From: Methanobrevibacter sp.
GTDB taxonomy: Archaea > Methanobacteriota > Methanobacteria > Methanobacteriales > Methanobacteriaceae
Direction: 5' to 3'
Length of the DNA: 59,135 bases
Assembly (NCBI RefSeq): GCF_017410345.1
Contig: NZ_JAFQQZ010000041.1
Location: 1 to 59,135, forward strand
Shown piece by piece: positions 19,826-28,392 of this stretch. The notes under the pieces are model-generated. The model made no database searches. It was not told the DNA's origin and saw nothing but the letters and a program-made list of their open reading frames with translations. A program made the position numbers and the translations under genes. Every line of letters starts with the position of its first letter. Positions within the stretch are counted from its first letter, which is position 1.

Positions 19826-19841
19826 AAGTTTTTCGAAACTT
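19826..19841 (+). promoter_or_regulatory. Six-base hairpin with TTCG loop in the dehydrogenase leader
   Basis: AAGTTT-TTCG-AAACTT lies 50 bases before the start codon, downstream of TATA-like AAATATAAATAA. It may act as an operator or an RNA hairpin. An overlapping dyad CGAAA-GTT-TTTCG is also present. Confidence 0.4.
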
Positions 19842-19890
19842 GATTCATTGAATTGCAATTTGATGAATAAAATTAAAAGGAGATTTAAAA

Positions 19891-20934
19891 ATGGCTGGAA
19901 CAATGAAAGCTTGGAGAATCAATGAATTAGGAAAACCTCCTGTAATGGAGGAAGTACCTATACCTGAACCTACTTTTGGAGAAATCTTAATTAAAATGAA
20001 AGGTGCAGGAATGTGCAGAACTGACCTTGAAGTTATTGATGAAGGTTTCATCACAGTCCCATTTGAAGGACCATTCACATTCGGTCACGAAAATGCAGGG
20101 GAAGTTGTAAAACTTGGACCTGGAGTGGACACTGTTGAGGTTGGACAAAACGTTATTGTAGACACATTGCATGCATGCGGTAAATGTCAATACTGTCTTT
20201 CCGGTCGTGACAACTTCTGTGAAGTTGCAAGTGCACGTGGTCTTAAGGAAGACGGAGGTATGGCAGAATATATGATTGCCGATGCAAGGGAAGTCGCACC
20301 TTTAGGTGACCTTGACCCTACAGAATATGTGGCATTGGCTGATGCAGGTCTATCCCCATATGGTGCTGTTCAAACCGCAAAGCCATTCATCCCAAACAAT
20401 GGTACTGCAGTTGTTATCGGTGTAGGTGGACTCGGATTCTACTGCTGCCAATACTTGGCATTGACAACTTCCGCTCGTGTAATTGTAGTTAACAGATCAG
20501 CTGAAAAAATGGCTAAGATGGTCAACTACGGTGCTGACGAATTGGTTGTATTAGATGACAATGCGTATGACAAGATCATGGAACTCACTGACGGTAAAGG
20601 TGTAGACGCTGTATTCGACTTTGTAGGTAGAGACAACACCTTAGAGCTTGCAGCACAAATCACCAAAGGATTAGGTCTCATTTCCATTTTAGGTCTTGGT
20701 GGAGGAACACTCCCTGTAAGCTGGACCACCATTAAGCCTGGTGTAATGGTAAGATTGACTCAAGGTGGAACAATCACTGACCTTTACGAAATCATGGACT
20801 TGGCAAAGGCCGGCAAGATCAAGGTCGAAGCCCAACAATATCCATTCAGTAAGGTTCTTGACGCTCTTGACGACTTGAGAAACGGAAGAGTTGAAGGAAG
20901 AGCTGTTATCACCTTTGAAGAATTCGATGAATAA
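19891..20934 (+). CDS. Zinc-dependent alcohol dehydrogenase (MDR family)
   Basis: This 347-residue medium-chain dehydrogenase has catalytic zinc ligands in GMCRTD and FGHENAG near residues 42-69. The structural zinc lobe with four cysteines is at HACGKCQYCLSG plus DNFC. The nucleotide-binding loop GVGGLGFYC is near residue 172, and VVVNRS after the second strand suggests NADP or NAD. It would interconvert an alcohol and an aldehyde or ketone. Methanogens can use such enzymes to draw reductant from alcohols. The strong ribosome binding site AAAAGGAG and the codon use suggest high expression. It stands alone with its own terminator. Confidence 0.88.
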   Translation: MAGTMKAWRINELGKPPVMEEVPIPEPTFGEILIKMKGAGMCRTDLEVIDEGFITVPFEGPFTFGHENAGEVVKLGPGVDTVEVGQNVIVDTLHACGKCQYCLSGRDNFCEVASARGLKEDGGMAEYMIADAREVAPLGDLDPTEYVALADAGLSPYGAVQTAKPFIPNNGTAVVIGVGGLGFYCCQYLALTTSARVIVVNRSAEKMAKMVNYGADELVVLDDNAYDKIMELTDGKGVDAVFDFVGRDNTLELAAQITKGLGLISILGLGGGTLPVSWTTIKPGVMVRLTQGGTITDLYEIMDLAKAGKIKVEAQQYPFSKVLDALDDLRNGRVEGRAVITFEEFDE

Positions 20935-20940
20935 ATTATA

Positions 20941-20962
20941 AAGGACATATTGTCCTTTTTTT
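20941..20962 (+). terminator. Intrinsic-type terminator of the dehydrogenase gene
   Basis: AAGGACA-TAT-TGTCCTT forms a perfect 7-base stem with a three-base loop and runs directly into a T tract. It starts six bases after the stop codon. Confidence 0.75.
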
Positions 20963-21112
20963 ACTTTTTTTTATTTTTAGTTTCTTTTTTTATTATTTTC
21001 TCATTTTTTTCAAATATTTTATAATAAGTTATTTATTTAAAAAAGACCAATATTTTATTGTATTTTAACAATTTTTATTAATAAATTCAATTATTCTTAT
21101 CATGTGATTATT

Positions 21113-22072
21113 ATGAGAACTTTAGAATGGGAAGACAATAAATTAAAGCTTATAGATCAAACCAAATTGCCGGATGAACTGACTTATGTCTATTGTAGCA
21201 CTTATGAGGAAGTCATAGATGCAATCAAGACCATGGTTGTTCGTGGAGCTCCAGCTATTGGAGTTTCAGCAGCTTTCGGTATGGCGCTTGCCCAATTGGC
21301 TGGAGAGGATATGGAAAAAGTTGCAGTTGAGATGAAGAATGCAAGGCCAACTGCTGTCAATCTTATGTGGGCAGTGGATAGGGTCATGAAAGCCGACAAC
21401 ATGTTGAATGAGGCAATGGCAATGGCTGGTGAAGACATCAATACAAACCTTGCCATTGGCGAATATGGTGCAGAGCTTATCGATGATGGAGATACCGTTC
21501 TCACTCACTGCAATGCTGGAGCCCTTGCATGTGTGGACTATGGTACTGCATTAGGTGTTTTCCGTTCTGCCTTCAATCAGGGAAAGGATATTCAAGTGAT
21601 CTGTGATGAAACCCGTCCAAGGGGACAGGGTGCAAGCTTAAGCGTATGGGAGATGCAGCAGGAAGGAATTCCTGTAAAGTTGATTCCAGATGTGGCAAGC
21701 GGGTACCTTATGTCAATCGGCAAGATTGATAAGGTTGTAATCGGTGCAGACAGGGTTGCTTATGATGGAATTGCAAATAAGATAGGTTCATTTATGGTTG
21801 CTCTTGCAGCTAAAAGATTTGACATTCCGTTCTATATAGCAGCTCCATTCAGTACCTTTGATAAGGAGATTTCCATCTATGATACAGTCATTGAAGAAAG
21901 GGACCCAAATGAAGTGATCTATTATGGCGGTGCAAGGATCTGTCCCGAAGGAACTGAAGTTATCAACCCTGCTTTTGATATTGTTCCTAAAGACTTGATT
22001 ACCGGAATCATTACAGAAAAAGGAGTAATTGACTTAAACAATTTAGAAAAGGACTTTAAGGAACTTTTCTAA
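21113..22072 (+). CDS. mtnA: MtnA/aIF2B-family sugar-phosphate isomerase
   Basis: This is a 319-residue protein of the S-methyl-5-thioribose-1-phosphate isomerase family, related to eIF2B subunits. MVVRGAPAIGVSAAFG, THCNAGALA, ETRPRGQGA and IGADRVAYDGIANKIG are the family blocks, and the last holds the catalytic Asp. It converts an aldose-1-phosphate to the ketose in methionine salvage. Some archaeal relatives act instead on ribose-1,5-bisphosphate, and MTR-1-P is the better guess for this subfamily. The ATG at 21113 follows ATGTGATT; a GTG nine bases upstream is less likely. A cupin gene follows after 24 bases. Confidence 0.88.
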   Translation: MRTLEWEDNKLKLIDQTKLPDELTYVYCSTYEEVIDAIKTMVVRGAPAIGVSAAFGMALAQLAGEDMEKVAVEMKNARPTAVNLMWAVDRVMKADNMLNEAMAMAGEDINTNLAIGEYGAELIDDGDTVLTHCNAGALACVDYGTALGVFRSAFNQGKDIQVICDETRPRGQGASLSVWEMQQEGIPVKLIPDVASGYLMSIGKIDKVVIGADRVAYDGIANKIGSFMVALAAKRFDIPFYIAAPFSTFDKEISIYDTVIEERDPNEVIYYGGARICPEGTEVINPAFDIVPKDLITGIITEKGVIDLNNLEKDFKELF

Positions 22073-22096
22073 TATTCTTTCGATAGGGTGAAGAAA

Positions 22097-22426
22097 ATGT
22101 TAATTGATTTTAATGAACTTTCAGAAATCACAATTCCAAATATGAATGGTGGGGAAGGAAAGGTAATTGCAAAAATGGATGTGAATGATTGTGGAAGATT
22201 TATTAAAACTGTTATTCCACCTAAATCATCAATTGGACCTCATCTTCAGGAAACAAATGATGATATAAATTTCATTGTTTATGGTGAAGGGATTGCAATA
22301 TGTGATGATTCTGAAGAGATTTTAAAAGCTGGAACTTGTCATGTTTGTCCAAAGGGATCCACTCATTCCATAATAAATGCTGGTGAGGAGGATTTGGTGT
22401 TTTATACTGTAGTTCCTCAAAAATAA
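22097..22426 (+). CDS. Single-domain cupin protein
   Basis: This 109-residue cupin has PPKSSIGPHLQETNDDINFIVYGEG as motif 1 (metal ligands His and Glu) and CHVCPKGSTHSIINAGEEDL as motif 2 (second His). Small cupins of this type bind a metal and act as isomerases, dioxygenases or sensors. GGGTGAAG decides the ATG at 22097. It is close behind the MtnA-family gene and may share its pathway, perhaps as an acireductone-related or sugar-related enzyme, but I cannot tell. Confidence 0.83.
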   Translation: MLIDFNELSEITIPNMNGGEGKVIAKMDVNDCGRFIKTVIPPKSSIGPHLQETNDDINFIVYGEGIAICDDSEEILKAGTCHVCPKGSTHSIINAGEEDLVFYTVVPQK

Positions 22427-22512
22427 TATTTTATTTTTATTTTTCTTTTTATTATTTTTAATTTCTATTTTTAAAATTTTTTTTAATTAGATAAAATTTC
22501 TAATTGCATTAT

Positions 22513-23610
22513 CTATTTTTCATCAGTTACTTTACAATCAATAGCTACATGCCACATTCCGGGACTTGAGGATTTAACTTTACGGGTATTGAGTATTTCA
22601 ACTTTCTTATTTTGCCTCTCACAAGCTATTTGCGCTCTTTCTATACCTTGTGAAAATCCATCGGAAAATTCGTAGTAGTGGATTACTCCCCCTTCCTTGC
22701 ATAATGATACTGCCAAATCTAAGAATTCCGGTGCTAATCCTGGAAGATTCATTATGAGCCTATCAAATTTTTTATCCTTCAATTCATTTAATGCAACTTC
22801 GTTGGTATTTCCACATATTGCAGTTATGTGGGCATTAGGTGCCAACTTATTTAACTTGATATTCTCATTTAAGTATTTGATCGCATACTCATTAATGTCC
22901 ACTGCAGTGATGTTGACATTCTTTTCATGAGCTATTACAATTGGAAACGGACCGATTCCTGCAAACATGTCAAGTATTTCCTCTCCATCTTCACAAGCTT
23001 CCTGAACCCTTTTCCTTTCAGTTGCAAGTCTTGGAGAGAAGTAAACGTTTTTAACATCCAATTTCAATCTTGTGCCATGCTCCTTATGGATTGTGATAGG
23101 ATTATCCTCTCCAGCAATAAGCTCAAGTTCTCTAACCCTTGTAACGCCTTTGACTGCACTTTTTTTCATATACACAGTTTTTCGTTTAGTGAATTGGAGA
23201 GTGGCTTGGCCTATTTCATTCTTATGAACTTCAAGATCTTCTGGAATCTCTACAATGACAATGTCTCCAATAATGTCAAAGGATTTTTTAAGCTCTTCAA
23301 TTTCCTCTTCACTTAACTTGTCTTTGAGAAGTTCTGTTATGCTTCTTGGAAATCTCTTTACAGTTTCAAGGTCTTCATTGGCGTTTAAATCCATAATTTC
23401 GATTGTATAATTCTCATTTTGCTTAATGATTTCTTCCTTGCACTCTTCCATCACTTTTGAAAGCACTTCCTCATCTGTCCCTTCTTTGATGGGAATATGT
23501 CCGAAACCATTTTCGACTTTTATCTTATAGTCATAGTCAATAATCTTATGTTTTAGCACAATTTGTCTTGTTGCCTCTATATTTTGCACTGGAATTTTTA
23601 TGGTTAACAT
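22513..23610 (-). CDS. trm5: tRNA (guanine37-N1)-methyltransferase Trm5
   Basis: This is a 365-residue class I methyltransferase of the archaeal Trm5 type. It transfers methyl from SAM to N1 of G37 in tRNA and prevents frameshifting. The SAM site is ILDMFAGIGPFPI; the family motif is NLPGLAPEFLD, the NLP replacing the usual NPP. Upstream lie the N-terminal recognition and THUMP-like domains. The best start is MLTIKIPV at 23610, where the family usually begins; an in-frame 24-residue extension has nothing to support it. No ribosome binding site is visible, so the transcript may be leaderless. Confidence 0.9.
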   Translation of the reverse strand: MLTIKIPVQNIEATRQIVLKHKIIDYDYKIKVENGFGHIPIKEGTDEEVLSKVMEECKEEIIKQNENYTIEIMDLNANEDLETVKRFPRSITELLKDKLSEEEIEELKKSFDIIGDIVIVEIPEDLEVHKNEIGQATLQFTKRKTVYMKKSAVKGVTRVRELELIAGEDNPITIHKEHGTRLKLDVKNVYFSPRLATERKRVQEACEDGEEILDMFAGIGPFPIVIAHEKNVNITAVDINEYAIKYLNENIKLNKLAPNAHITAICGNTNEVALNELKDKKFDRLIMNLPGLAPEFLDLAVSLCKEGGVIHYYEFSDGFSQGIERAQIACERQNKKVEILNTRKVKSSSPGMWHVAIDCKVTDEK

Positions 23611-23940
23611 AGTATCTTTAATTAAATTAGTTTTATGATTAATAATTTTATTATTTACAGTATATGATTTTAATTTAATCAACCGTTATTTTATTTAAAC
23701 TGATAGTTTTTTCCAAGCTGATTTTTACTATTAATTCTTTGTCTTAATTGATTTTTTCTCTTTTAATAAATATTTAATTTTTATTATTTTTAATATTATC
23801 TTAATTTTTTTATTTTTTATTATTTCTTACCATCCATCATTATTTCACCCTCACTTTTTAATTATTTTTCATGATTTAATTTTTATTAGTTCAATTAAGT
23901 TCATGATCTTTTTTGTTCATTTTTTGTTTTTTTTCCAAAA

Positions 23941-23990
23941 TATTTATATATGAAAAATTATAAACTATAGTAGGAAGGAAGGTTCCTTCC
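23941..23990 (+). promoter_or_regulatory. glnA promoter with two overlapping NrpR-type operators
   Basis: TATTTATATA at 23941-23950 is the TATA box, so transcription should start near 23972. Just there, GGAA (23973-23976)-N6-TTCC (23983-23986) and GGAA (23977-23980)-N6-TTCC (23987-23990) both match the NrpR operator known from Methanococcus, GGAA-N6-TTCC. They are offset by four bases. NrpR represses nitrogen genes when nitrogen is plentiful and is released by 2-oxoglutarate. Confidence 0.82.
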
Positions 23991-23993
23991 GAC

Positions 23994-24015
23994 TATGAAT
24001 TGAATCAAATTCATA
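23994..24015 (+). promoter_or_regulatory. Eight-base dyad in the glnA leader
   Basis: TATGAATT (23994-24001) and AATTCATA (24008-24015) are perfect inverted repeats with a six-base spacer. They lie directly behind the NrpR operators in the untranslated leader. They could form an RNA hairpin or a second protein site. Confidence 0.5.
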
Positions 24016-24087
24016 TGGCCAAAAAAGGGTTTCCACATTCCATTTGTCAAATAAATGGATAATATACTCAAAAAAGGATGTGACAAA

Positions 24088-25425
24088 ATGTCAGAAAAAG
24101 ACAATAAATTAGACCAAATTATTAAAACAGTCGAAGAAAACGATGTAAAATTTTTGAAATTGCAACTATCAGATATTCATGGATTGCCAAAAAGCATGGC
24201 AGTTCCTCTTAAGAAAGCTGATGACATTGAAGATATAGTGAATGACGGATTGTTATTTGACGGTTCATCAATAGCAGGATTAGCTTCAATCAATGACAGT
24301 GATTTGCTTGCGAAACCAGATATTAACACTTTCTCAACAATTCCATGGAGACCTGAATCAAAAGGTACTGGTAGATTCATATGTGACGTTTTCACTACAG
24401 ATGGAAAACCATACGATGGAGACCCAAGAGGAGTGCTTAAAAAAGCATTGGAAAAAGCAGAAAAAAGAGGATACCAATTTAATTTAGGGCCTGAACCAGA
24501 ATTCTTCATCATAAAAGAGGATGGGGAAGGAAATTACATACCTGCAGACGAAGCTGAATACTTCGATGTTGAACCATTAGACCAAGGTACTGACATAAGA
24601 AGGGAAATCGTATTCGGTTTGGAACAATTAGGTTTCGATGTGGAAGTAAGCCACCACGAAGTGGCAGCAGGTCAACACGAAGTCGACTTCAAATATGCAG
24701 ACGCTTTAAAAACAGCTGATGCTGTTATAACATTCAAGGAAGCTGTAAAAGCAGTGGTTCATAACTTAGGATTCAAGGCAACATTCATGCCAAAACCATT
24801 CTTGGGAATCAATGGTAGTGGAATGCATTGTAACCAAAGCCTATTTAAGGATGGGGAAAACATCTTTTATGATCCAAACACTGAAAACCAAATTTCACAG
24901 GAAGCATTGTACTTCATTGGAGGATTATTGAAACATGCACAAGCATTATCTGCAATCCTATCCCCAACAGTCAACTCCTATAAACGTTTGGTTCCAGGTT
25001 ACGAAGCACCATGTTATGTAGCTTACGGTTTTAAAAACAGATCAACATTATTAAGAATTCCTGCATCCCGTGGATTAGGTACAAGAATCGAATGCAGATC
25101 ACCTGACCCATCATGTAACCCATACTTGGCATTTGCAGTATTGCTTGAAGCAGGTCTTGACGGTTTGGACAATAAGATGGACCCTGGCGAACCAACAGAA
25201 GACAACTTGTTCGCATACTCCGAAGATGAGATTGTCCAAAAGGGAATTCAAACCTTGCCTACAAGCTTATGGGAAGCATACCATGCATTGGAGAAGGATG
25301 ATGTAGTCAAGAACGCTCTTGGTGAAAAAGTCTTCAATCAATTCTATACCATCAAAAGAGCTGAATGGGATGCTTACAGAATCCAAGTGTTCGATTATGA
25401 AAGAGATCAGTATTTAGATGTTTAG
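24088..25425 (+). CDS. glnA: Glutamine synthetase, type I
   Basis: This 445-residue enzyme makes glutamine from glutamate, ammonia and [39 protein letters not shown] and [19 protein letters not shown] are the conserved active-site blocks of GSI. The length and the lack of the C-terminal adenylylation region mark the GSI-alpha type, which is regulated by effectors and transcription. The ATG at 24088 follows GGATGTGAC; an in-frame ATG at 24055 has no such site. The paired NrpR operators upstream and the glutamate synthase genes downstream mark it as the main nitrogen-responsive synthetase. Confidence 0.96.
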   Translation: MSEKDNKLDQIIKTVEENDVKFLKLQLSDIHGLPKSMAVPLKKADDIEDIVNDGLLFDGSSIAGLASINDSDLLAKPDINTFSTIPWRPESKGTGRFICDVFTTDGKPYDGDPRGVLKKALEKAEKRGYQFNLGPEPEFFIIKEDGEGNYIPADEAEYFDVEPLDQGTDIRREIVFGLEQLGFDVEVSHHEVAAGQHEVDFKYADALKTADAVITFKEAVKAVVHNLGFKATFMPKPFLGINGSGMHCNQSLFKDGENIFYDPNTENQISQEALYFIGGLLKHAQALSAILSPTVNSYKRLVPGYEAPCYVAYGFKNRSTLLRIPASRGLGTRIECRSPDPSCNPYLAFAVLLEAGLDGLDNKMDPGEPTEDNLFAYSEDEIVQKGIQTLPTSLWEAYHALEKDDVVKNALGEKVFNQFYTIKRAEWDAYRIQVFDYERDQYLDV

Positions 25426-25502
25426 AATTCTTATCAGACATGAAAGAGAAGAGTTTTGAACGTTTAGACTTTTCCCTTTAGACTATTCCTTTTTTGAATA
25501 TA

Positions 25503-25544
25503 TTGGTAGTCAAGATTAAGGTTCCTCTTTAACTTGACTGCCAA
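25503..25544 (+). terminator. Long hairpin after glnA
   Basis: TTGGTAGTCAAG (25503-25514) pairs with CTTGACTGCCAA (25533-25544), a 12-base stem with one U.G pair. After a single-base bulge an inner TTAA/TTAA follows, closing a loop with GGTTCCTC. It is the most stable fold in the gap. It is not directly followed by a T-run, so it could be a 3'-end stabiliser, a terminator or a small RNA. Confidence 0.6.
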
Positions 25545-25568
25545 TCAATTTTAAAATTATTATTTTTA

Positions 25569-25685
25569 GGCATATGTAATTTTAGAATTATTTTTTAAGG
25601 GCATATTGTAAAATTATTTTTTATTTTTTTTTTTTAAAAGGCATATTGTAATTTTAGAAGAATTAGTATATATTAGGCATATGTA
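25569..25685 (+). promoter_or_regulatory. Four GGCATAT(T)GTA repeats upstream of glutamate synthase
   Basis: GGCATATGTA or GGCATATTGTA occurs at 25569, 25600, 25640 and 25676. Copies 1 and 3 are also followed by the same ATTTTAGAA. A TATA-like TAGTATATATTA lies at 25663-25674, between copies 3 and 4, so copy 4 falls close to the predicted initiation site. This looks like an array of binding sites for an unidentified regulator of the operon. Confidence 0.6.
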
Positions 25686-25720
25686 CGTGTATTCACCGAT
25701 CATTTTATGGAGGTAAGAAA

Positions 25721-26638
25721 ATGTGCGGAATAGCAGGTGTAATATACAAAGATAAAAAAACTCACCCTGTCGGGGAAGCATTGACATCAATGCTTGAATC
25801 CTTACAGCATAGAGGTCCGGATTCAGCAGGATATGCTATCTACGGCAGTCTGGATTTTCCTGAAAACTATTATCAGTTAAACATTGAAGTCAAAAGAAAA
25901 AGAGGAGCATTAGACAATTTAAAATCACTATTGAATCAAATAAGTCCAATATTCGAAGAGCAATTGATCGAGTCTGTCGGAGACTCAGATGTATATAAAT
26001 GCAAAATTGCATTGGATGAGTATTCTCTTTTAAAACCTTGCATTGAGGAAATAGATGAATTGAAGAATGTAAGGGTAATCAACGGTTCACACTCATTTGA
26101 AATGATTAAGGACACTGGAAAGGTTAAGGACATTGCGGAACGGTTTGATGTCCCAAGCAGAATGGGAACACATGGAATAGGCCATACCCGTTTTGCAACA
26201 GAAAGTGGCGTTGACCGTTATCATGCACACCCATATCAAAGCTACATCATACCGGATATCACTGTAGTGCACAATGGCCAGATCACCAATTACTGGAAAA
26301 TCAGAGACCCATTGGAAAGAAAAGGACACACTTTCGAATCATTCAATGACACAGAGTGCATTGTCCATTACATGGCTGACAAGCTTGACCAAGGATATAA
26401 GTTGGAAGAGGCTTTGGAACAGGCAGTAATCGATTTGGACGGTCCATTTTCAATATTGGTCGGAACACCTAACGGCATTGGAATTGCAAAGGACAAGCTT
26501 GGTCTCAGACCAGGGGTAATGGTTGAAACCGATGAGATCTTTGCAGTGGCTTCAGAGGAAATGGCATTGCATGACGTTACCGATTCAGACGAAATAGAAC
26601 AGATAGCTCCTGGGGAAACAAGAGCTTACACCATCTGA
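25721..26638 (+). CDS. Glutamate synthase, glutaminase subunit
   Basis: This is a 305-residue class II glutamine amidotransferase. It begins MCGIAGVIY, so Cys2 becomes the N-terminal nucleophile. MGTHGIGHTRFAT, HNGQITNYW and NDTECIVHY are the family blocks. It releases ammonia from glutamine for the synthase subunit. In archaea the bacterial GltB domains are split into separate genes, and this is the first. GGAGGTAAGAAA is a strong ribosome binding site. It heads an operon of five close genes. Confidence 0.92.
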   Translation: MCGIAGVIYKDKKTHPVGEALTSMLESLQHRGPDSAGYAIYGSLDFPENYYQLNIEVKRKRGALDNLKSLLNQISPIFEEQLIESVGDSDVYKCKIALDEYSLLKPCIEEIDELKNVRVINGSHSFEMIKDTGKVKDIAERFDVPSRMGTHGIGHTRFATESGVDRYHAHPYQSYIIPDITVVHNGQITNYWKIRDPLERKGHTFESFNDTECIVHYMADKLDQGYKLEEALEQAVIDLDGPFSILVGTPNGIGIAKDKLGLRPGVMVETDEIFAVASEEMALHDVTDSDEIEQIAPGETRAYTI

Positions 26639-26653
26639 TAAGGGGGCTTTTCT

Positions 26654-27307
26654 TTGAATGAATATGTTATAGATGCAAATGATATGGATGAGAAGGAATT
26701 TAATCGTACCATAAAGGAACAAGCTCTCAATAATGATAAACTAATCATCAACAATCCGGATTCCAGACACAATATCTGTGCAGGACTGACTGAGGATGTG
26801 GAGATAGAGATCAACGGCTCTGCAGGATATTTTGTCGGAACAATGGTTCACGGGCCAAGGATACACATCAACGGAAATGCAGGCTGGTTTGCCGGCGACA
26901 ACATGACCGATGGAGAGTTGGTCATTGAAGGTACAGCAGGTGACGGTGCAGGACAGGGAATCTATGGAGGCACAGTCATAGTGAAAGGAAACGTTGGCTC
27001 AAGAACCGGAGAGATCATGAAAGGTGGAACCGTCATAATCGGTGGAAACAGCGGATTCATGACAGGACTTCTTATGATGGGGGGCAGGCTCATAATACTT
27101 GGCGATGTAACCGAGGATGTCGGCGAATCTATCATGAGAGGAACAATATATGTTCTTGGTAATGTGAAAAGCTTGGGGAAAAATGCCATAATGAAGGAAA
27201 TCACAGCTGAAGATAAGGATGAGCTTAAGGAAATCCTAGAGGAATATGGCTTCGAACTAAGCGACGAGGATTATGGAAATTTCAAAAAAATAGTTAACAT
27301 GCAATAG
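26654..27307 (+). CDS. Glutamate synthase, GXGXG domain subunit
   Basis: This 217-residue protein forms the right-handed beta-helix of GltB domain 3. Its repeating glycines read GTAGDGAGQGIYGGTVIVKG, then NVGSRTGE and NSGFMTG. It holds the synthase assembly together. The only start that keeps the N-terminal family residues (NEYVIDANDMDEKEF) is TTG at 26654, with GGGGG eight bases upstream; the nearby ATG is out of frame. It is 15 bases behind the glutaminase gene. Confidence 0.9.
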   Translation: MNEYVIDANDMDEKEFNRTIKEQALNNDKLIINNPDSRHNICAGLTEDVEIEINGSAGYFVGTMVHGPRIHINGNAGWFAGDNMTDGELVIEGTAGDGAGQGIYGGTVIVKGNVGSRTGEIMKGGTVIIGGNSGFMTGLLMMGGRLIILGDVTEDVGESIMRGTIYVLGNVKSLGKNAIMKEITAEDKDELKEILEEYGFELSDEDYGNFKKIVNMQ

Positions 27308-27318
27308 GAGCTGAAAGA

Positions 27319-28392
27319 ATGAGTGAAAATAGGATAGCTTTTGTTGGAACACCATGCCAGATCATGGCTGCATCCAAACTACAAGACTATGCAGATAGCC
27401 CTATTGATGTTAAACTGGGCTTATTCTGTATGGAGAATTTTTCATATAAGTACTTTGTCAATCTCTTGAAAGAGTATGACTTGAAAATGGAGGACATTGA
27501 AAAATTCCAAATTGAGAAAGGGTTCGTATTCTTGCTGTTGAAAACCAAGCAAACAGTGAAGATACCTCTCTCTGTAGCTAAAAGGATAATTAGAAAAAAC
27601 TGTAACATATGTGTTGAACTGACATCTGAGACCTCTGACATTTCAATAGGTTCCATAGGATCTGAAGATGGATGGTCAACATTGATAATCAGAACTGAAA
27701 AAGGTGAGGAAATAGTCAATGGAGCAATAGAACAGAAATTCATTGAAGCCAAAGAGTTCAATGAAGCACAATTTGATTTGCTGAACAAGATTGCTGAAAG
27801 CAAAATAAGCAAAAATCTTGAGAGAATTGAAGAAAGGGAATTCCTGGCTAGGCCTGTATTATACCAAAGGGAAAAGGCAGACGATGCAATCGACAAGGAC
27901 ATTTCACAGTCCAATTTCTCAGATTTGAAGTCAAATGTCATTGATGTCGGATCATGTGTGCTCTGTGGGGCATGTGAATATGTCTGTCCTGACAATCTGA
28001 TAACAATTGACGATACAAAACCAAGAATGAAAGGGGAATGCCCAGAAGACTGCCATGCATGCTTTGCAGTCTGTCCAAGAACCTTCATACATGAGGACTT
28101 GAGAAATGACAATTCAAAACCTATCGGCGATTTCATTAAAGTCCTGACAGTCAGATCCCTTAAGCACACCCAAGGTCAGGACGGTTCAATTGTAACAACA
28201 ATGCTTGACTATCTCTTGACCAATGATATAGTGACAGATGTGCTTGTTGTAGATAAGAAGGATGAGTTGGCTTGGAAACCTTATGCAAAGCTAACAAAAG
28301 CAATTGATGAGGTTGTAAGGTCCGGAGGAACAAAATATTCTGTCTGTCCGGTATTTAAGCCATTAATCAATTTGAAAGAGGGGGCAGAATAA
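27319..28392 (+). CDS. F420-dependent FrhB-like subunit with permuted domains
   Basis: This 357-residue protein is made of FrhB (coenzyme F420 reductase) parts in a rotated order. Residues about 5-190 are the FrhB C-terminal domain (IAFVGTPCQIMAASK, LGLFCMENF, DISIGSIGSEDGWS). Residues 210-255 are a two-cluster ferredoxin (Cys213/216/219/223 and 241/245/248/252). Residues 278-352 are the FrhB N-terminal domain (GQDGSIVTTMLDYLL, AWKPYAKLTKAIDEVVRSGGTKYS). The normal order is ferredoxin, N-domain, C-domain. Its place between synthase genes indicates that it feeds electrons from reduced F420 to glutamate synthase. AGGAGCTGAAAG precedes the ATG. Confidence 0.85.
   Translation: MSENRIAFVGTPCQIMAASKLQDYADSPIDVKLGLFCMENFSYKYFVNLLKEYDLKMEDIEKFQIEKGFVFLLLKTKQTVKIPLSVAKRIIRKNCNICVELTSETSDISIGSIGSEDGWSTLIIRTEKGEEIVNGAIEQKFIEAKEFNEAQFDLLNKIAESKISKNLERIEEREFLARPVLYQREKADDAIDKDISQSNFSDLKSNVIDVGSCVLCGACEYVCPDNLITIDDTKPRMKGECPEDCHACFAVCPRTFIHEDLRNDNSKPIGDFIKVLTVRSLKHTQGQDGSIVTTMLDYLLTNDIVTDVLVVDKKDELAWKPYAKLTKAIDEVVRSGGTKYSVCPVFKPLINLKEGAE

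Larger units (their letters stand above)
19384..19890. other. AT-rich intergenic region before the alcohol dehydrogenase
   Basis: This 507-base gap holds an imperfect direct repeat of about 41 bases, T-rich tracts that probably end the nifB transcript, and the alcohol dehydrogenase promoter with a small hairpin at 19826-19841. It has no gene. Confidence 0.6.
23611..24087. other. Divergent Trm5/glnA intergenic region
   Basis: This 477-base gap is A/T-rich until about 23940. It then contains the glnA TATA box, the paired NrpR-type operators and an 8-base dyad in the leader, all listed separately. Confidence 0.7.

Noticed and set aside
27387-28169. A 260-codon reverse-strand frame
   Set aside because: It lies wholly inside the FrhB-like gene, has no ribosome binding site and no recognisable domain.
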